DNA of 64,000 nt, taken from assembly GCA_937876095.1 (NCBI GenBank), contig CALFIE010000003.1, positions 20,254 through 84,253 of the forward strand, in the 5' to 3' direction. Position numbers and translations under genes: made by a program. This document shows, one piece after another, positions 41,878 to 49,933 of the stretch. The notes below the pieces were generated by a model. The model worked only from the letters and a program-made list of their open reading frames with translations. It was not told the origin of the DNA and ran no database searches. Within the stretch, counting starts at the first letter, position 1; each line of letters begins with the position of its first letter. This DNA is from an uncultured Flavobacteriales bacterium (GTDB lineage: Bacteria; Bacteroidota; Bacteroidia; Flavobacteriales; Weeksellaceae).

Positions 41878-42786
41878 TTAATGCTTCCCAGAATGTATCA
41901 TTTTAAAAATATGTAAAATTGATGGAAAAAGGGCTTCCATTGATTCTCTGGCTCCGTTGGTAGAACCTGGTAAAGCGATAACCAATGTGTCGCCAATTAA
42001 TCCGCCAATGCTTCTTGATAATATAGAATACGGCATTCGGTTTTGTCCGTATTGCCTTAAATGTTCGCCAATTCCAGGTATTTCTCGATTCAATAATGGT
42101 TGAATGGCTTCTGGGGTAAAATCTCGTTTAGAAAGGCCGGTGCCACCAGTGATAATAATGAGTTCTATTTTTTCTGAAATATAGTTCTCAATTTGGTTTT
42201 GAATACTTTCTATACCATCTGGAATGATGTCATAATTACAAATTTCTACAGGTTCTGTTTTTAATTTTTCTAAAATAATTTTCCCTGAAAAGTCTTCTTT
42301 TTTACCTTCGGAAATACTATCCGAACAAACCAAAACAGCGGTTTTTACCGGATTATCAAAATGGTCTTTTTTGTCTGATTTGCCACCTTTTTTTTCTAAT
42401 AATTTAATGTTTTTAATCTCAATCTCTTTGTCGATTGGCTTTAGCATATCATAAAAAGTAAGTGCTACCACCGAAGCTGCGTGCATTGCTTCTACTTCCA
42501 CCCCTGTTTTATAGATGGTTTTTATTTCCACAAAAATAGAAACTTCCAAACCCGAAATTTCATAACTAATTTTCGTGTATTCTATAGGTAATGGATGACA
42601 ATCGGGAATCATATCCGAAGTTCGTTTAGCAGCATAAAGCCCAGCTGTTTTTGCCATTTCGAACACATCTCCTTTTGGTACGGTTTTATTTTCCAAAGCC
42701 AAAATGGTTTCAGGTTTACTTACCGCAACTACCGCTTTTGCGATGGCAATTCTTAATGAATTATTTTTGTGTGTTATATCTACCAT
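41878..42786 (-). CDS. MoaC-MoaB fusion, molybdenum cofactor synthesis
   Basis: 302 residues from the ATG at 42786 (MVDITHKNNSLRIA). Residues 1-140 are MoaC (MIPDCHPLPIEYT, TGVEVEAMHAASVVALTFYDM, LKPIDKEI), converting the MoaA product to cyclic pyranopterin monophosphate. Residues 150-302 are MoaB/MogA-like (GGTGLSKRDFTPEAI, GLIGDTLVIALPGSTNGARE), adenylating molybdopterin before Mo insertion. The fusion covers two non-adjacent steps. Last gene of the 14-gene cargo operon; no separate mogA is seen. Confidence 0.93.
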   Translation of the reverse strand: MVDITHKNNSLRIAIAKAVVAVSKPETILALENKTVPKGDVFEMAKTAGLYAAKRTSDMIPDCHPLPIEYTKISYEISGLEVSIFVEIKTIYKTGVEVEAMHAASVVALTFYDMLKPIDKEIEIKNIKLLEKKGGKSDKKDHFDNPVKTAVLVCSDSISEGKKEDFSGKIILEKLKTEPVEICNYDIIPDGIESIQNQIENYISEKIELIIITGGTGLSKRDFTPEAIQPLLNREIPGIGEHLRQYGQNRMPYSILSRSIGGLIGDTLVIALPGSTNGARESMEALFPSILHIFKMIHSGKH

Positions 42787-42796
42787 TCTAATATTT

Positions 42797-43225
42797 CTAA
42801 TTATTTTCTTTCCATTGATGGGTTTCGTCTTCAAAAATTTCTTTTCCCCAGATCGGCACTTCGGCTTTTATTCTTTCCACAAGTTCATCACAGGCTTGCT
42901 GTGCTGGTTTTCTGTGTTTTGAAGAGGTAAACACAAAAAGGCAAATTTCGCCTGCTTTTATTTCGCCCAAACTATGATAAATGTGCATACATGTCAAAGC
43001 GTATTTTTCAAATATATCTTCCCGAATTGTTGCAATTTTTTGTTCAGCAAGTTCACGATAAGTGGTGAATTCTATGGCTTTTACTACTTTTTGGTCTATT
43101 TCATCGGCTCTTACTTGTCCTAAGAAAATGGAATGTCCACCAATATTGGTTTTGTGTTGATGATGAGCGATGCTCGTTGCTATTTTTTCTGGAGAAATGG
43201 CTCCTTCTATAAAACTATTTTTCAT
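42797..43225 (-). CDS. moaE: Molybdopterin synthase large subunit MoaE
   Basis: 142 residues. Markers include GGHSIFLGQVRADE, YHSLGEIKAGEICLFVFTSSKHRKPAQQACDELV and the active-site VPIWGKEIFED-THQWKEN end. With MoaD it places the dithiolene sulfurs on the pterin. It starts on a 4-base overlap with the ancestral end of the methyltransferase gene, showing operon coupling. Confidence 0.93.
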   Translation of the reverse strand: MKNSFIEGAISPEKIATSIAHHQHKTNIGGHSIFLGQVRADEIDQKVVKAIEFTTYRELAEQKIATIREDIFEKYALTCMHIYHSLGEIKAGEICLFVFTSSKHRKPAQQACDELVERIKAEVPIWGKEIFEDETHQWKENN

Positions 43226-43833
43226 TTTTTTCTAAAACTACAAAATGTAAAATTCTGAATCGTATCAAATGGTGTTTTGTGATCTGTTGTAAAACAGCTT
43301 ATTTTTTCAAAATATGGCAAAAACGCTTCTTAAAAAGATGTTTCAGAATATTGTTTAATATCGATACCGCTGCATTTTTTGGGTCCATTTTCCGAAAATG
43401 TCCCTATAATAAGTACTCCATTAACAGCAATGCTTTCATTAGCAGTTTTGATGTAATTTTCTATGTCCTCATGCTCCGTGAGAAAATGAAAAGCAGCTCT
43501 ATCATGCCAAAAATCGTATTTTTCTACTGGTTGAAAATGTGCTGCATTGGCTTCAATCCATTTTACATTTTTGGCTTTATCTCCTAGTCTTTGTTTTGCT
43601 CCATCTAAAGCATATTTAGAAATGTCAAGTACGGAAATGTCTTGATAACCAAGTTCTAATAAATAATCTACCAAATAGCTGTCACCACCACCAACATCAA
43701 TAATTTTAGCATTTTTGTGAACGGAAAACATTTCGAAAAAGTCTAAAGAAGTTTGAGGTTTTTGTTGAAACCAACTTACTTCATTCAGTTGCTTGGTTTG
43801 GTATATATTTTCCCAATGTTCTTTTGTATTCAT
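43222..43833 (-). pseudogene. Class I SAM-dependent methyltransferase, frameshifted near its C-terminus
   Basis: The intact frame gives 167 residues with a Rossmann methyltransferase core (IIDVGGGDSYLVDYL, ISVLDISKYAL). It stops soon after QYSETSF. Beyond that, the end of a normal protein can be read in another frame (FTTDHKTPFDTIQNFTF), ending in a TGA that overlaps the moaE start. Restoring it needs one T removed from the TTTTT run at about 43329-43333 and one T added to the next T-run, so two small indels. The remaining protein lacks about 40 residues. Substrate unknown. Sequencing error in homopolymers is an alternative. Confidence 0.65.
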
Positions 43834-44903
43834 TATTTTTTCTTAAAAGTTTCTACTCCTTTTTGTACCGAATAACAAGGTTTTGTAAATGCCATTTCTT
43901 TAAGCAAAAGTACAGCTTTTTTGCTTCTTATTCCACTTTTGCAAATAAAAACCAGAACATCAAATTGCTGTAATAATGTAATGTTTTCGGGCAAATCAGA
44001 CAAAGGAATTTCAAGCACAGGAAAGATTGTTATTTTAGGCAATTCGTTTTTTTCTCGTACATCTATCAACACTGATTTTTCTTGGCTTAAAATATGTTCC
44101 AAATCTTTCAATTCTTCTAGAGAAAATTCATCAGCACAGAAAAATCCATAATTATTCTGTAGAATTTCTTCTTTAGATGTTGGCAAAAATATTTTTTCGT
44201 TTTTAAATATAGAAAGCTGTGTTATTTGATTAATCAAACTATTGAATAACAATAGTTTACCAGAATTTACAACACCTATTTTTGTTATGATTTTGATAAC
44301 TTCATTGGCTTGCAAACTTCCCGTAATACCTACATGTGAACCAATAACGCCCGCTTCATTGCAATTTGGAACTGCTTTTTCATTAGGGATTTCCGAAAAA
44401 ATATCTCTCAAATTATATGGATTTTCTCCATAATGAAATACAGACAATTGAGCTTCAAACTGATAAATAGAAGCAAAAACCAAAGGTTTTTTTTGTAAAT
44501 AACAGACGTCATTCAGTAAATATCGAATTGAAAAATGATCGGTACAATCTACTACCACATCATAATCGGTAATAATTTTGAAAATAGAAAGTGTATCAAT
44601 AAAAAAATCATAAACTTCGAGCTCTATTGTTGAATTTAATTTTGCGATTTTTTCTTTTGCTACTTGTGCTTTATTTTTACCCAATTCTGTTTCATTGTAT
44701 AATACTTGTCTTTGTAAATTGCTTACTTCTACAACATCTCCATCTGCAATTCCTAATTTTCCAACTCCTGCCGCAGCAAGATATTGTAGTACAGGAACGC
44801 CTAAACCGCCTGCTCCAACTACCAAAACTTTAGATTTTGCCAATAAGTTTTGAGCTTCATTACCAAAATTCGGTAAAATAATTTGTCTGGAATATCTTTG
44901 CAT
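43833..44903 (-). CDS. moeB: MoeB/ThiF adenylyltransferase with C-terminal rhodanese domain
   Basis: 356 residues. The N-terminal E1-like domain (KVLVVGAGGLGVPVLQYLAAAGVG, DGDVVEVSNLQRQVLYNE) adenylates the C-terminal glycine of MoaD. A rhodanese domain (about residues 265-356) carries the persulfide cysteine in FICKSGIRSKKA, providing sulfur transfer, as in MoeZ-type proteins. Directly upstream is moaD, its substrate. The stop shares a base with the methyltransferase start. Confidence 0.92.
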   Translation of the reverse strand: MQRYSRQIILPNFGNEAQNLLAKSKVLVVGAGGLGVPVLQYLAAAGVGKLGIADGDVVEVSNLQRQVLYNETELGKNKAQVAKEKIAKLNSTIELEVYDFFIDTLSIFKIITDYDVVVDCTDHFSIRYLLNDVCYLQKKPLVFASIYQFEAQLSVFHYGENPYNLRDIFSEIPNEKAVPNCNEAGVIGSHVGITGSLQANEVIKIITKIGVVNSGKLLLFNSLINQITQLSIFKNEKIFLPTSKEEILQNNYGFFCADEFSLEELKDLEHILSQEKSVLIDVREKNELPKITIFPVLEIPLSDLPENITLLQQFDVLVFICKSGIRSKKAVLLLKEMAFTKPCYSVQKGVETFKKK

Positions 44904-44914
44904 TTTTTTAGAAT

Positions 44915-45142
44915 TTATCCGCCAGAAAATGGTGGCATTAGAGCGATAGATTGAGGTTGAATAATCATATAATCTTCATCAGAAATCAGTTCATCGTTTA
45001 TTGCAATGCTATACAGTAGGGTTTTCAACAACGGAAATTGCTCTTCTAATGTAGTTTTGAGTTCTGCTAAATTCATTGGAAATAACAATTCTATTTCCTT
45101 ATTTACAATTTCTGTAATTTTACCAAAGGTTTTAATCTCCAT
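44915..45142 (-). CDS. moaD: Molybdopterin synthase small subunit MoaD
   Basis: 75 residues, a beta-grasp ubiquitin-like protein ending in the required Gly-Gly (LMPPFSGG), where the thiocarboxylate forms. It overlaps mobA by 11 bases and precedes moeB by 11, so all are co-expressed. Confidence 0.93.
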   Translation of the reverse strand: MEIKTFGKITEIVNKEIELLFPMNLAELKTTLEEQFPLLKTLLYSIAINDELISDEDYMIIQPQSIALMPPFSGG

Positions 45143-45695
45143 ATTTGAGTAAATTTTCTGCTTTTTTTAATTCTTCAAAAGTATTGATATTCTGTTTTTC
45201 TAAATAAGAGAAGTTAAATTCAATTTTTTTAGGACTGTTTTCATCAACAAATTTCATCAATTTCAATTGGTTTTGTAAAATATTTTCTTTCAATTTTTCG
45301 AATAAAAGAAACGGATAAATCCCAAAAAGCGGATAAATTTTATCTTCTGAAAACGCCAAAGTCAATTGGTTTTTTTGGTGGTTTTCTAACAATTGAGCAA
45401 TCTGTTTTTCAGTAATAAACGGTGTGTCTACACTGATGATAAAACAATCTGTTTGAGCATCATTCAAAGCGGTAAACACTCCTCCTAAAGGTCCTTTTTC
45501 CGGATATATATCTTTTATTACTTCTAAATTAAAATTATGATAATCTGAATGATGAGCGATTATTTTTATATCAAAGTCTAGCTTTTGCAATGTCTCAATT
45601 AAATAAGAAATTAAAGGTTTTTGATGAAGTTGCACCAATCCTTTATCCGTTCCCATACGTGAACTTTTTCCGCCAGAAAGAATGTATGTTTTCAT
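45132..45695 (-). CDS. mobA: Molybdenum cofactor guanylyltransferase
   Basis: 187 residues. The nucleotidyltransferase signature (LSGGKSSRMGTDKG at the N-terminus), the Mg-binding VDTPF and the GPLGGV segment match MobA, which attaches GMP to form the bis-MGD cofactor required by DMSO-reductase-family enzymes such as the adjacent nitrate reductase. It overlaps the TauE gene by 4 bases. Confidence 0.92.
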   Translation of the reverse strand: MKTYILSGGKSSRMGTDKGLVQLHQKPLISYLIETLQKLDFDIKIIAHHSDYHNFNLEVIKDIYPEKGPLGGVFTALNDAQTDCFIISVDTPFITEKQIAQLLENHQKNQLTLAFSEDKIYPLFGIYPFLLFEKLKENILQNQLKLMKFVDENSPKKIEFNFSYLEKQNINTFEELKKAENLLKYGD

Positions 45696-46408
45696 GTATT
45701 AAAAAGTTTGAAACAAGCAATTATTAATACAAAAGCAAGCGTGTATTGTATCCACAAAATTTTGAATTTGTTAGCTCCAAAAAAACCACCCAAAATCCCT
45801 CCAAAAAGAGTGAAAATAAGTATCTGTACAATATTTTCGGAAAATTGAAGTGTAGCAAAACTCTTTCCCAACAATCCTGCTAAAGAATTTACAAAAATGA
45901 AAATGGCACTTACAGCTGCAGTTTGTTTTACGGTGCACCAACCCAAAAGTATCAAAATTGGACTTAAAATAATACCTCCACCAATGCCTAATAAGCCTGA
46001 AAGTAAGCCAATTAATATTCCTAAAACAATGACTAATAATAAATTTTGTTTCACCTGAAATTGCATTTTTGGAAAAAATCCTAAAAATTTTACAATGGGG
46101 ATAAACAAAATAAGCCCTAAAATTATTTTGTACCATTTATTGTCCAATGTCCACATTCCTCCTAAAAAAGCCATTGGAATTGAAAATATGATAAGTATGA
46201 AAAACAAATTGAAAGGAAACTCTTCTTTTTTGAAAAACTGAGTAAACGAAATAAATGATACAAAAATATTCAAAAACAAGGCATTAGTCTTAATTTCTGT
46301 CTGTGGAAATGCGAAAATAGCCATCAATGCAATGTAACCGCTTGCTCCGCCGTGGCCAACCGAAGCGTATAAAAATGCAACTACCGAAAATAGCAGTAGA
46401 ATTTCCAT
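45692..46408 (-). CDS. TauE/SafE family permease
   Basis: 238 residues, hydrophobic with about 7-8 membrane segments. The internal repeat (SVGHGGASGYIALMAIFAFPQ near the start and GLLSGLLGIGGGIILSPILILLGW near residue 145) is the TauE/SafE half-repeat. These proteins move sulfur-containing anions and other small organic acids. Its place inside the Moco operon, overlapping mobA and one base from moeA, suggests oxyanion or sulfur supply for cofactor synthesis (inference). Confidence 0.85.
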   Translation of the reverse strand: MEILLLFSVVAFLYASVGHGGASGYIALMAIFAFPQTEIKTNALFLNIFVSFISFTQFFKKEEFPFNLFFILIIFSIPMAFLGGMWTLDNKWYKIILGLILFIPIVKFLGFFPKMQFQVKQNLLLVIVLGILIGLLSGLLGIGGGIILSPILILLGWCTVKQTAAVSAIFIFVNSLAGLLGKSFATLQFSENIVQILIFTLFGGILGGFFGANKFKILWIQYTLAFVLIIACFKLFNT

Positions 46409-46409
46409 A

Positions 46410-47591
46410 TCAATTTCGAAATTTTATGACTTCAACTTTGTCACCTATCTGAAAATGTTCTTGATTTTCAGTTAGTATAGCAAATGCATTGGCTTTGGTA
46501 TACGCATCCATTTGGTAAGACAATTGGTTGTTGAGGATTTCCACTTTATTATTTTCTACAAAAGCTTTTACAAAATGCGTAAGTCCCGATTTTTTAATAT
46601 ATTCATTCATTAAAATGCCAAATTCTTTTTTTGTAAAACTTTCAATACCCATTTTTTCTTTAATAAAAGGTTTTAAATAAACATGAAAACACATCACCAC
46701 CGCACTCGGATTTCCTGGAAGTGCAAAAATTTCTGTATTGTTCAACGTTCCAAAAAACAAAGGTTTGCCAGGTTTTTGCTTTACTCTGTAAAATGATTCT
46801 TGAACGTCTAAATCATCTAAAACAGGTTTTAAAAAATCATAATCACCTACCGAAATTCCGCCGGTAAATATTAGAACATCTACTTTTTCTACATTTTCTT
46901 GAATTGCATTTTTCAATTCATTTTTATTATCATCTACCCAAATAGAAAACGATAATTTTAAACCAATTTCTTCAAAAGCCGCAGTAAGAAAAACTGAATT
47001 ACTATCGTAAATTTGATAATTTTCTAAAGAATTTCCAGCTTTTACCAGTTCTTTTCCTGTAGTAATGATGCCAATTTTGGGAGGAGCAAAAACTTCAAGT
47101 TCAGCAATGCCGAAAGTTGCCAAAAACCCAATATATTCTGCCGTTATCTTGGTGTTTTTTTTCAGTATTAGGGATCCTTTTTGGGTTTGTGTACCCTTTC
47201 GTCGGATATTTGCGTATTTATTTACCTTTTTTTGGAATTTTAATTTGCCATTTTCCACTAAAATATCTTCCTGTGGTATCACTGTATCCGCATTTACCGG
47301 AATAGGAGCCCCGGTGAAAATTCTTACTGCTTCTCCTTTTTGTAATGTGCAAAGTTTTTCTACTCCAGCCTGTACTTCATTTACGATTTGAATATCCATT
47401 TGCTCCATAAAATCTTCAAAACAAAAAGCATAGCCATCCATGGCAGAGTTATCAAACGATGGAACATCCATGGGAGCGACCACGTCTTCTGCTGAAAGCA
47501 AATGAAGACAATTTACTAAAGGTAAAGTTATGATTTTACAATTTTTACTTTTGTTTTTAAGAATTTCTATTGCGGATTGATGGTTTATCAT
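46410..47591 (-). CDS. moeA: Molybdopterin molybdenumtransferase
   Basis: 393 residues from the ATG at 47591. MoeA features: PSFDNSAMDGYAF, GEAVRIFTGAPIPVNADTVIPQE, FTGGISVGDYDFLKPVL and LPGNPSAVVMCFHVYL. It inserts molybdate into adenylated molybdopterin, working with the MoaB-like domain of the fusion protein. A GTG at 47642 would extend it into moaA; I prefer the ATG because the family N-terminus matches better. Confidence 0.93.
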   Translation of the reverse strand: MINHQSAIEILKNKSKNCKIITLPLVNCLHLLSAEDVVAPMDVPSFDNSAMDGYAFCFEDFMEQMDIQIVNEVQAGVEKLCTLQKGEAVRIFTGAPIPVNADTVIPQEDILVENGKLKFQKKVNKYANIRRKGTQTQKGSLILKKNTKITAEYIGFLATFGIAELEVFAPPKIGIITTGKELVKAGNSLENYQIYDSNSVFLTAAFEEIGLKLSFSIWVDDNKNELKNAIQENVEKVDVLIFTGGISVGDYDFLKPVLDDLDVQESFYRVKQKPGKPLFFGTLNNTEIFALPGNPSAVVMCFHVYLKPFIKEKMGIESFTKKEFGILMNEYIKKSGLTHFVKAFVENNKVEILNNQLSYQMDAYTKANAFAILTENQEHFQIGDKVEVIKFRN

Positions 47592-47631
47592 AGAATTTTT
47601 GAATGTTTTTAGTGAATTTACGAAACCTTTT

Positions 47632-48609
47632 TTACCCACCAATTTTTATCATACTTCGATTTTCTAAACTATGTGGTTCTATGTTTTTGTAATCATCAAA
47701 CTGTCCGCCTAATTTTTGATGTTTCATGAAAATTGATTTTTCGATGATGGGAATGATGTTTTCTCCTTTTCTGAAAGCGGAAATAAGGTCTAATTCTTCT
47801 TTTCCGAATAGGCAATTTTTCATTTTACCATCTGCAGTTATTCTCATTCGGTTGCAGGTGCTACAAAACGAATCGGAAAGTGTAGAAATAAAACTTATTG
47901 TACCAGAATGCCCGAAAATTCCAAATTTTTTATCGGTGTCATTTTTACCGTCTCTCAATTTGAATAGGGGAAATTGTTCATTTATTTTTTGAAAAGCAAT
48001 TTTGTTGCTCAATACTTTCTCTTTATTCCAATTATTTTGGTCAAAAGGCATAAATTCAATTAGTCTAATGTGAATAGGAAGTTCTTTGGTAAGATTCACA
48101 AAATCAATAATTTCATCATCATTTACGCCATTTATCACCACCATATTCAGTTTTACGTATATGTTTTCTTGAATACAGCGTTTGATGTTTTCCCAAACTT
48201 TAGCAAAGTGATTGCGTTGTGTAATGGTTTTAAATTTTTCAGTATTTAGAGTATCTAAACTGATATTAATAGAAGAAATATCTGCTTTTTTTATTTCTTC
48301 CAAGTAGTTATCAATAAGTAAACCATTGGTTGTAATGCCTATTTTGATGGGCAATAAAGATAGTTTTGAGATAATTTCGCCAAAATCTTTTCTTACCAAA
48401 GGTTCGCCACCAGTTAATCGTATTTTATTAACACCCAACTGCACAAAAACTTTTGAAATCTCAAAAATTTCTTCAGAAGACATCAAATTTCGTTGTTTCA
48501 GAAAGTTCATTTTTTCATTGGGCATACAATAAGTACAGCGGAAGTTGCAATTATCGGTAATGGATAATCGCAAGTAATCGTGTATTCTATTGTACCTATC
48601 TTTCAGCAT
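47632..48609 (-). CDS. moaA: GTP 3',8-cyclase MoaA
   Basis: 325 residues. The radical-SAM cluster CxxxCxxC is at CNFRCTYC; the C-terminal second [4Fe-4S] site is at CSTCNRMR...C (FCSTCNRMRITADGKMKNC); and the protein ends in Gly-Gly, needed for activity. The conserved GGEP is in RLTGGEPLVRKDF. It catalyses the first step of cofactor synthesis. It follows the nitrate reductase genes within the operon. Confidence 0.95.
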   Translation of the reverse strand: MLKDRYNRIHDYLRLSITDNCNFRCTYCMPNEKMNFLKQRNLMSSEEIFEISKVFVQLGVNKIRLTGGEPLVRKDFGEIISKLSLLPIKIGITTNGLLIDNYLEEIKKADISSINISLDTLNTEKFKTITQRNHFAKVWENIKRCIQENIYVKLNMVVINGVNDDEIIDFVNLTKELPIHIRLIEFMPFDQNNWNKEKVLSNKIAFQKINEQFPLFKLRDGKNDTDKKFGIFGHSGTISFISTLSDSFCSTCNRMRITADGKMKNCLFGKEELDLISAFRKGENIIPIIEKSIFMKHQKLGGQFDDYKNIEPHSLENRSMIKIGG

Positions 48610-48612
48610 TAA

Positions 48613-48852
48613 TTATTTTACATTTTTGGGTAAAAAATACAGCCAAATAGTACCTGCCAAAAATAAAATTAATGATGCAATAAAAGTACTGTACGCTACT
48701 TCAGGATGCCCATCTAAAGCATTGTTTAAAGAGGTGTAAAGTAACCAAATCTGAATCAGTAAATTGGCTAAAAGCACTACAATGAGAGTGGACATAATCA
48801 TGCTTTTTTTCTGCGGATGTGCATTTTCTTGCCCAGTTCTGAAATTACTCAT
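48613..48852 (-). CDS. Small two-segment membrane protein of nitrate reductase operon
   Basis: 79 residues with two hydrophobic segments (about 18-40 and 55-73) and a basic N-terminus. No cofactor-binding residues are obvious. It overlaps the Rieske gene by 4 bases (ATGA) and is three bases before moaA. It could anchor or assemble the reductase complex; no family is recognised with confidence. Confidence 0.7.
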   Translation of the reverse strand: MSNFRTGQENAHPQKKSMIMSTLIVVLLANLLIQIWLLYTSLNNALDGHPEVAYSTFIASLILFLAGTIWLYFLPKNVK

Positions 48853-49349
48853 ACGTTTTCTGTTTTAGAATGTTGTACAAAAATATCGTCTCCTATTAAA
48901 GTAACCACTAATTTTTTTAAAGGTCTTGGTGGTGGTCCTTGCAATACTTCACCCGTTTTTACATCAAACCAACCGTTGTGACAAGGGCATTCTATTTTCA
49001 TAGTACCTGGTTTGTAATACACTGCACAAGAAAGATGTGTGCATTTTTGTTCGTAAGCATAAAATTCGCCTTCTTCGGTATGTATTAAAATATAAGGAAC
49101 GGTGTCATTTTTTAGCACAAAAGACTTAGTTCCGCCTACAGGAATATCATTTTTGGTGCATATTTTTTGTTTTTCGCCAATAGCTTCATCATCAGAAAAA
49201 AATGCTTTTGCGGCAATAATTCCGTTTCCTAAAACCATTCCTCCTGAAACCACAGCCAATAATTTTGCAAAATCTCTTCGGCTTACTTGGTTGGCTTCCC
49301 CTCTATTGATGGGGAAATCTTGCTTCCAATGTTTATCTTCGTTATTCAT
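48849..49349 (-). CDS. Rieske [2Fe-2S] protein with twin-arginine signal
   Basis: 166 residues. A Tat-type signal/anchor lies at about 22-48 (SRRDFAKLLAVVSGGMVLG). The Rieske cluster motifs are CTHLSC (CxH) and CPCHNGW (CxxH). It probably transfers electrons between the cytochrome b subunit and the ferredoxin/Mo subunits. The Tat signal points to the periplasmic face of the inner membrane, unlike the catalytic subunit, which has no signal. Operon position supports it as a complex subunit. Confidence 0.9.
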   Translation of the reverse strand: MNNEDKHWKQDFPINRGEANQVSRRDFAKLLAVVSGGMVLGNGIIAAKAFFSDDEAIGEKQKICTKNDIPVGGTKSFVLKNDTVPYILIHTEEGEFYAYEQKCTHLSCAVYYKPGTMKIECPCHNGWFDVKTGEVLQGPPPRPLKKLVVTLIGDDIFVQHSKTENV

Positions 49350-49363
49350 TATTTTATAGATTA

Positions 49364-49930
49364 TTAAAAAACTTTCAATTCTGTACTGTTTTTTGGCATC
49401 ATAATGTTTACTTTTGTTTTTACGGTTTCCATCCCGAAAATAAATCGATTAACAGGCGTAGAATTAGGTCTCATTTTCTCCATTTCTTCTTTAGTTCCGT
49501 AATACAAAGCTCCACTTGGGCAAACCGTTGCACACATTGGTTTTTTGCCAATACTGGTTCTATCATAACACATATTACATTTCATCATTAGGTCATATTG
49601 TTCCATTTTTTTGGGAACACCAAACGGACAAGCCATCACGCAATTGGAGCAACCAATACACCGAGAAGTATTGGCAGTATGCACAATTCCGAATTCATCT
49701 TTTGTAATGGCATCGGCTGGACAAACATTAGCACAAACAGGATTTTCACAGTGCATACAAACCTGAACGGTCGTTTGAATTGTTTCGGCTCTGTTGACAT
49801 AGTTTACGTGAATCATAGGCTCTTCCCCATTGGTTTCACATTCGGCACAAGCTGCTTCGCAAGATTTACAGCCAATGCAACGCTGCATATCCACAAAAAA
49901 TTCTTCCTGTAATTTATAATATTGAGACAT
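49364..49930 (-). CDS. Four-cluster [4Fe-4S] ferredoxin subunit
   Basis: 188 residues with 16 cysteines in four groups (CIGCKSCEAAC; CMHCENPVCANVCP; CIGCSNCVMACP; CNMCYDR...CATVCP), the arrangement of DmsB/PsrB/NrfC-like electron-transfer subunits. No signal peptide. It connects the Mo subunit (3 bases upstream) to the rest of the chain. Confidence 0.93.
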   Translation of the reverse strand: MSQYYKLQEEFFVDMQRCIGCKSCEAACAECETNGEEPMIHVNYVNRAETIQTTVQVCMHCENPVCANVCPADAITKDEFGIVHTANTSRCIGCSNCVMACPFGVPKKMEQYDLMMKCNMCYDRTSIGKKPMCATVCPSGALYYGTKEEMEKMRPNSTPVNRFIFGMETVKTKVNIMMPKNSTELKVF

Positions 49931-49933
49931 ATT

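Noticed and set aside
42797..43225. Possible active-site change in MoaE (Gly after Trp in VPIWGKE)
   Set aside because: I recall the same WGKEIFED form in other Bacteroidota MoaE proteins; the next lysine is kept, so not treated as a lesion.
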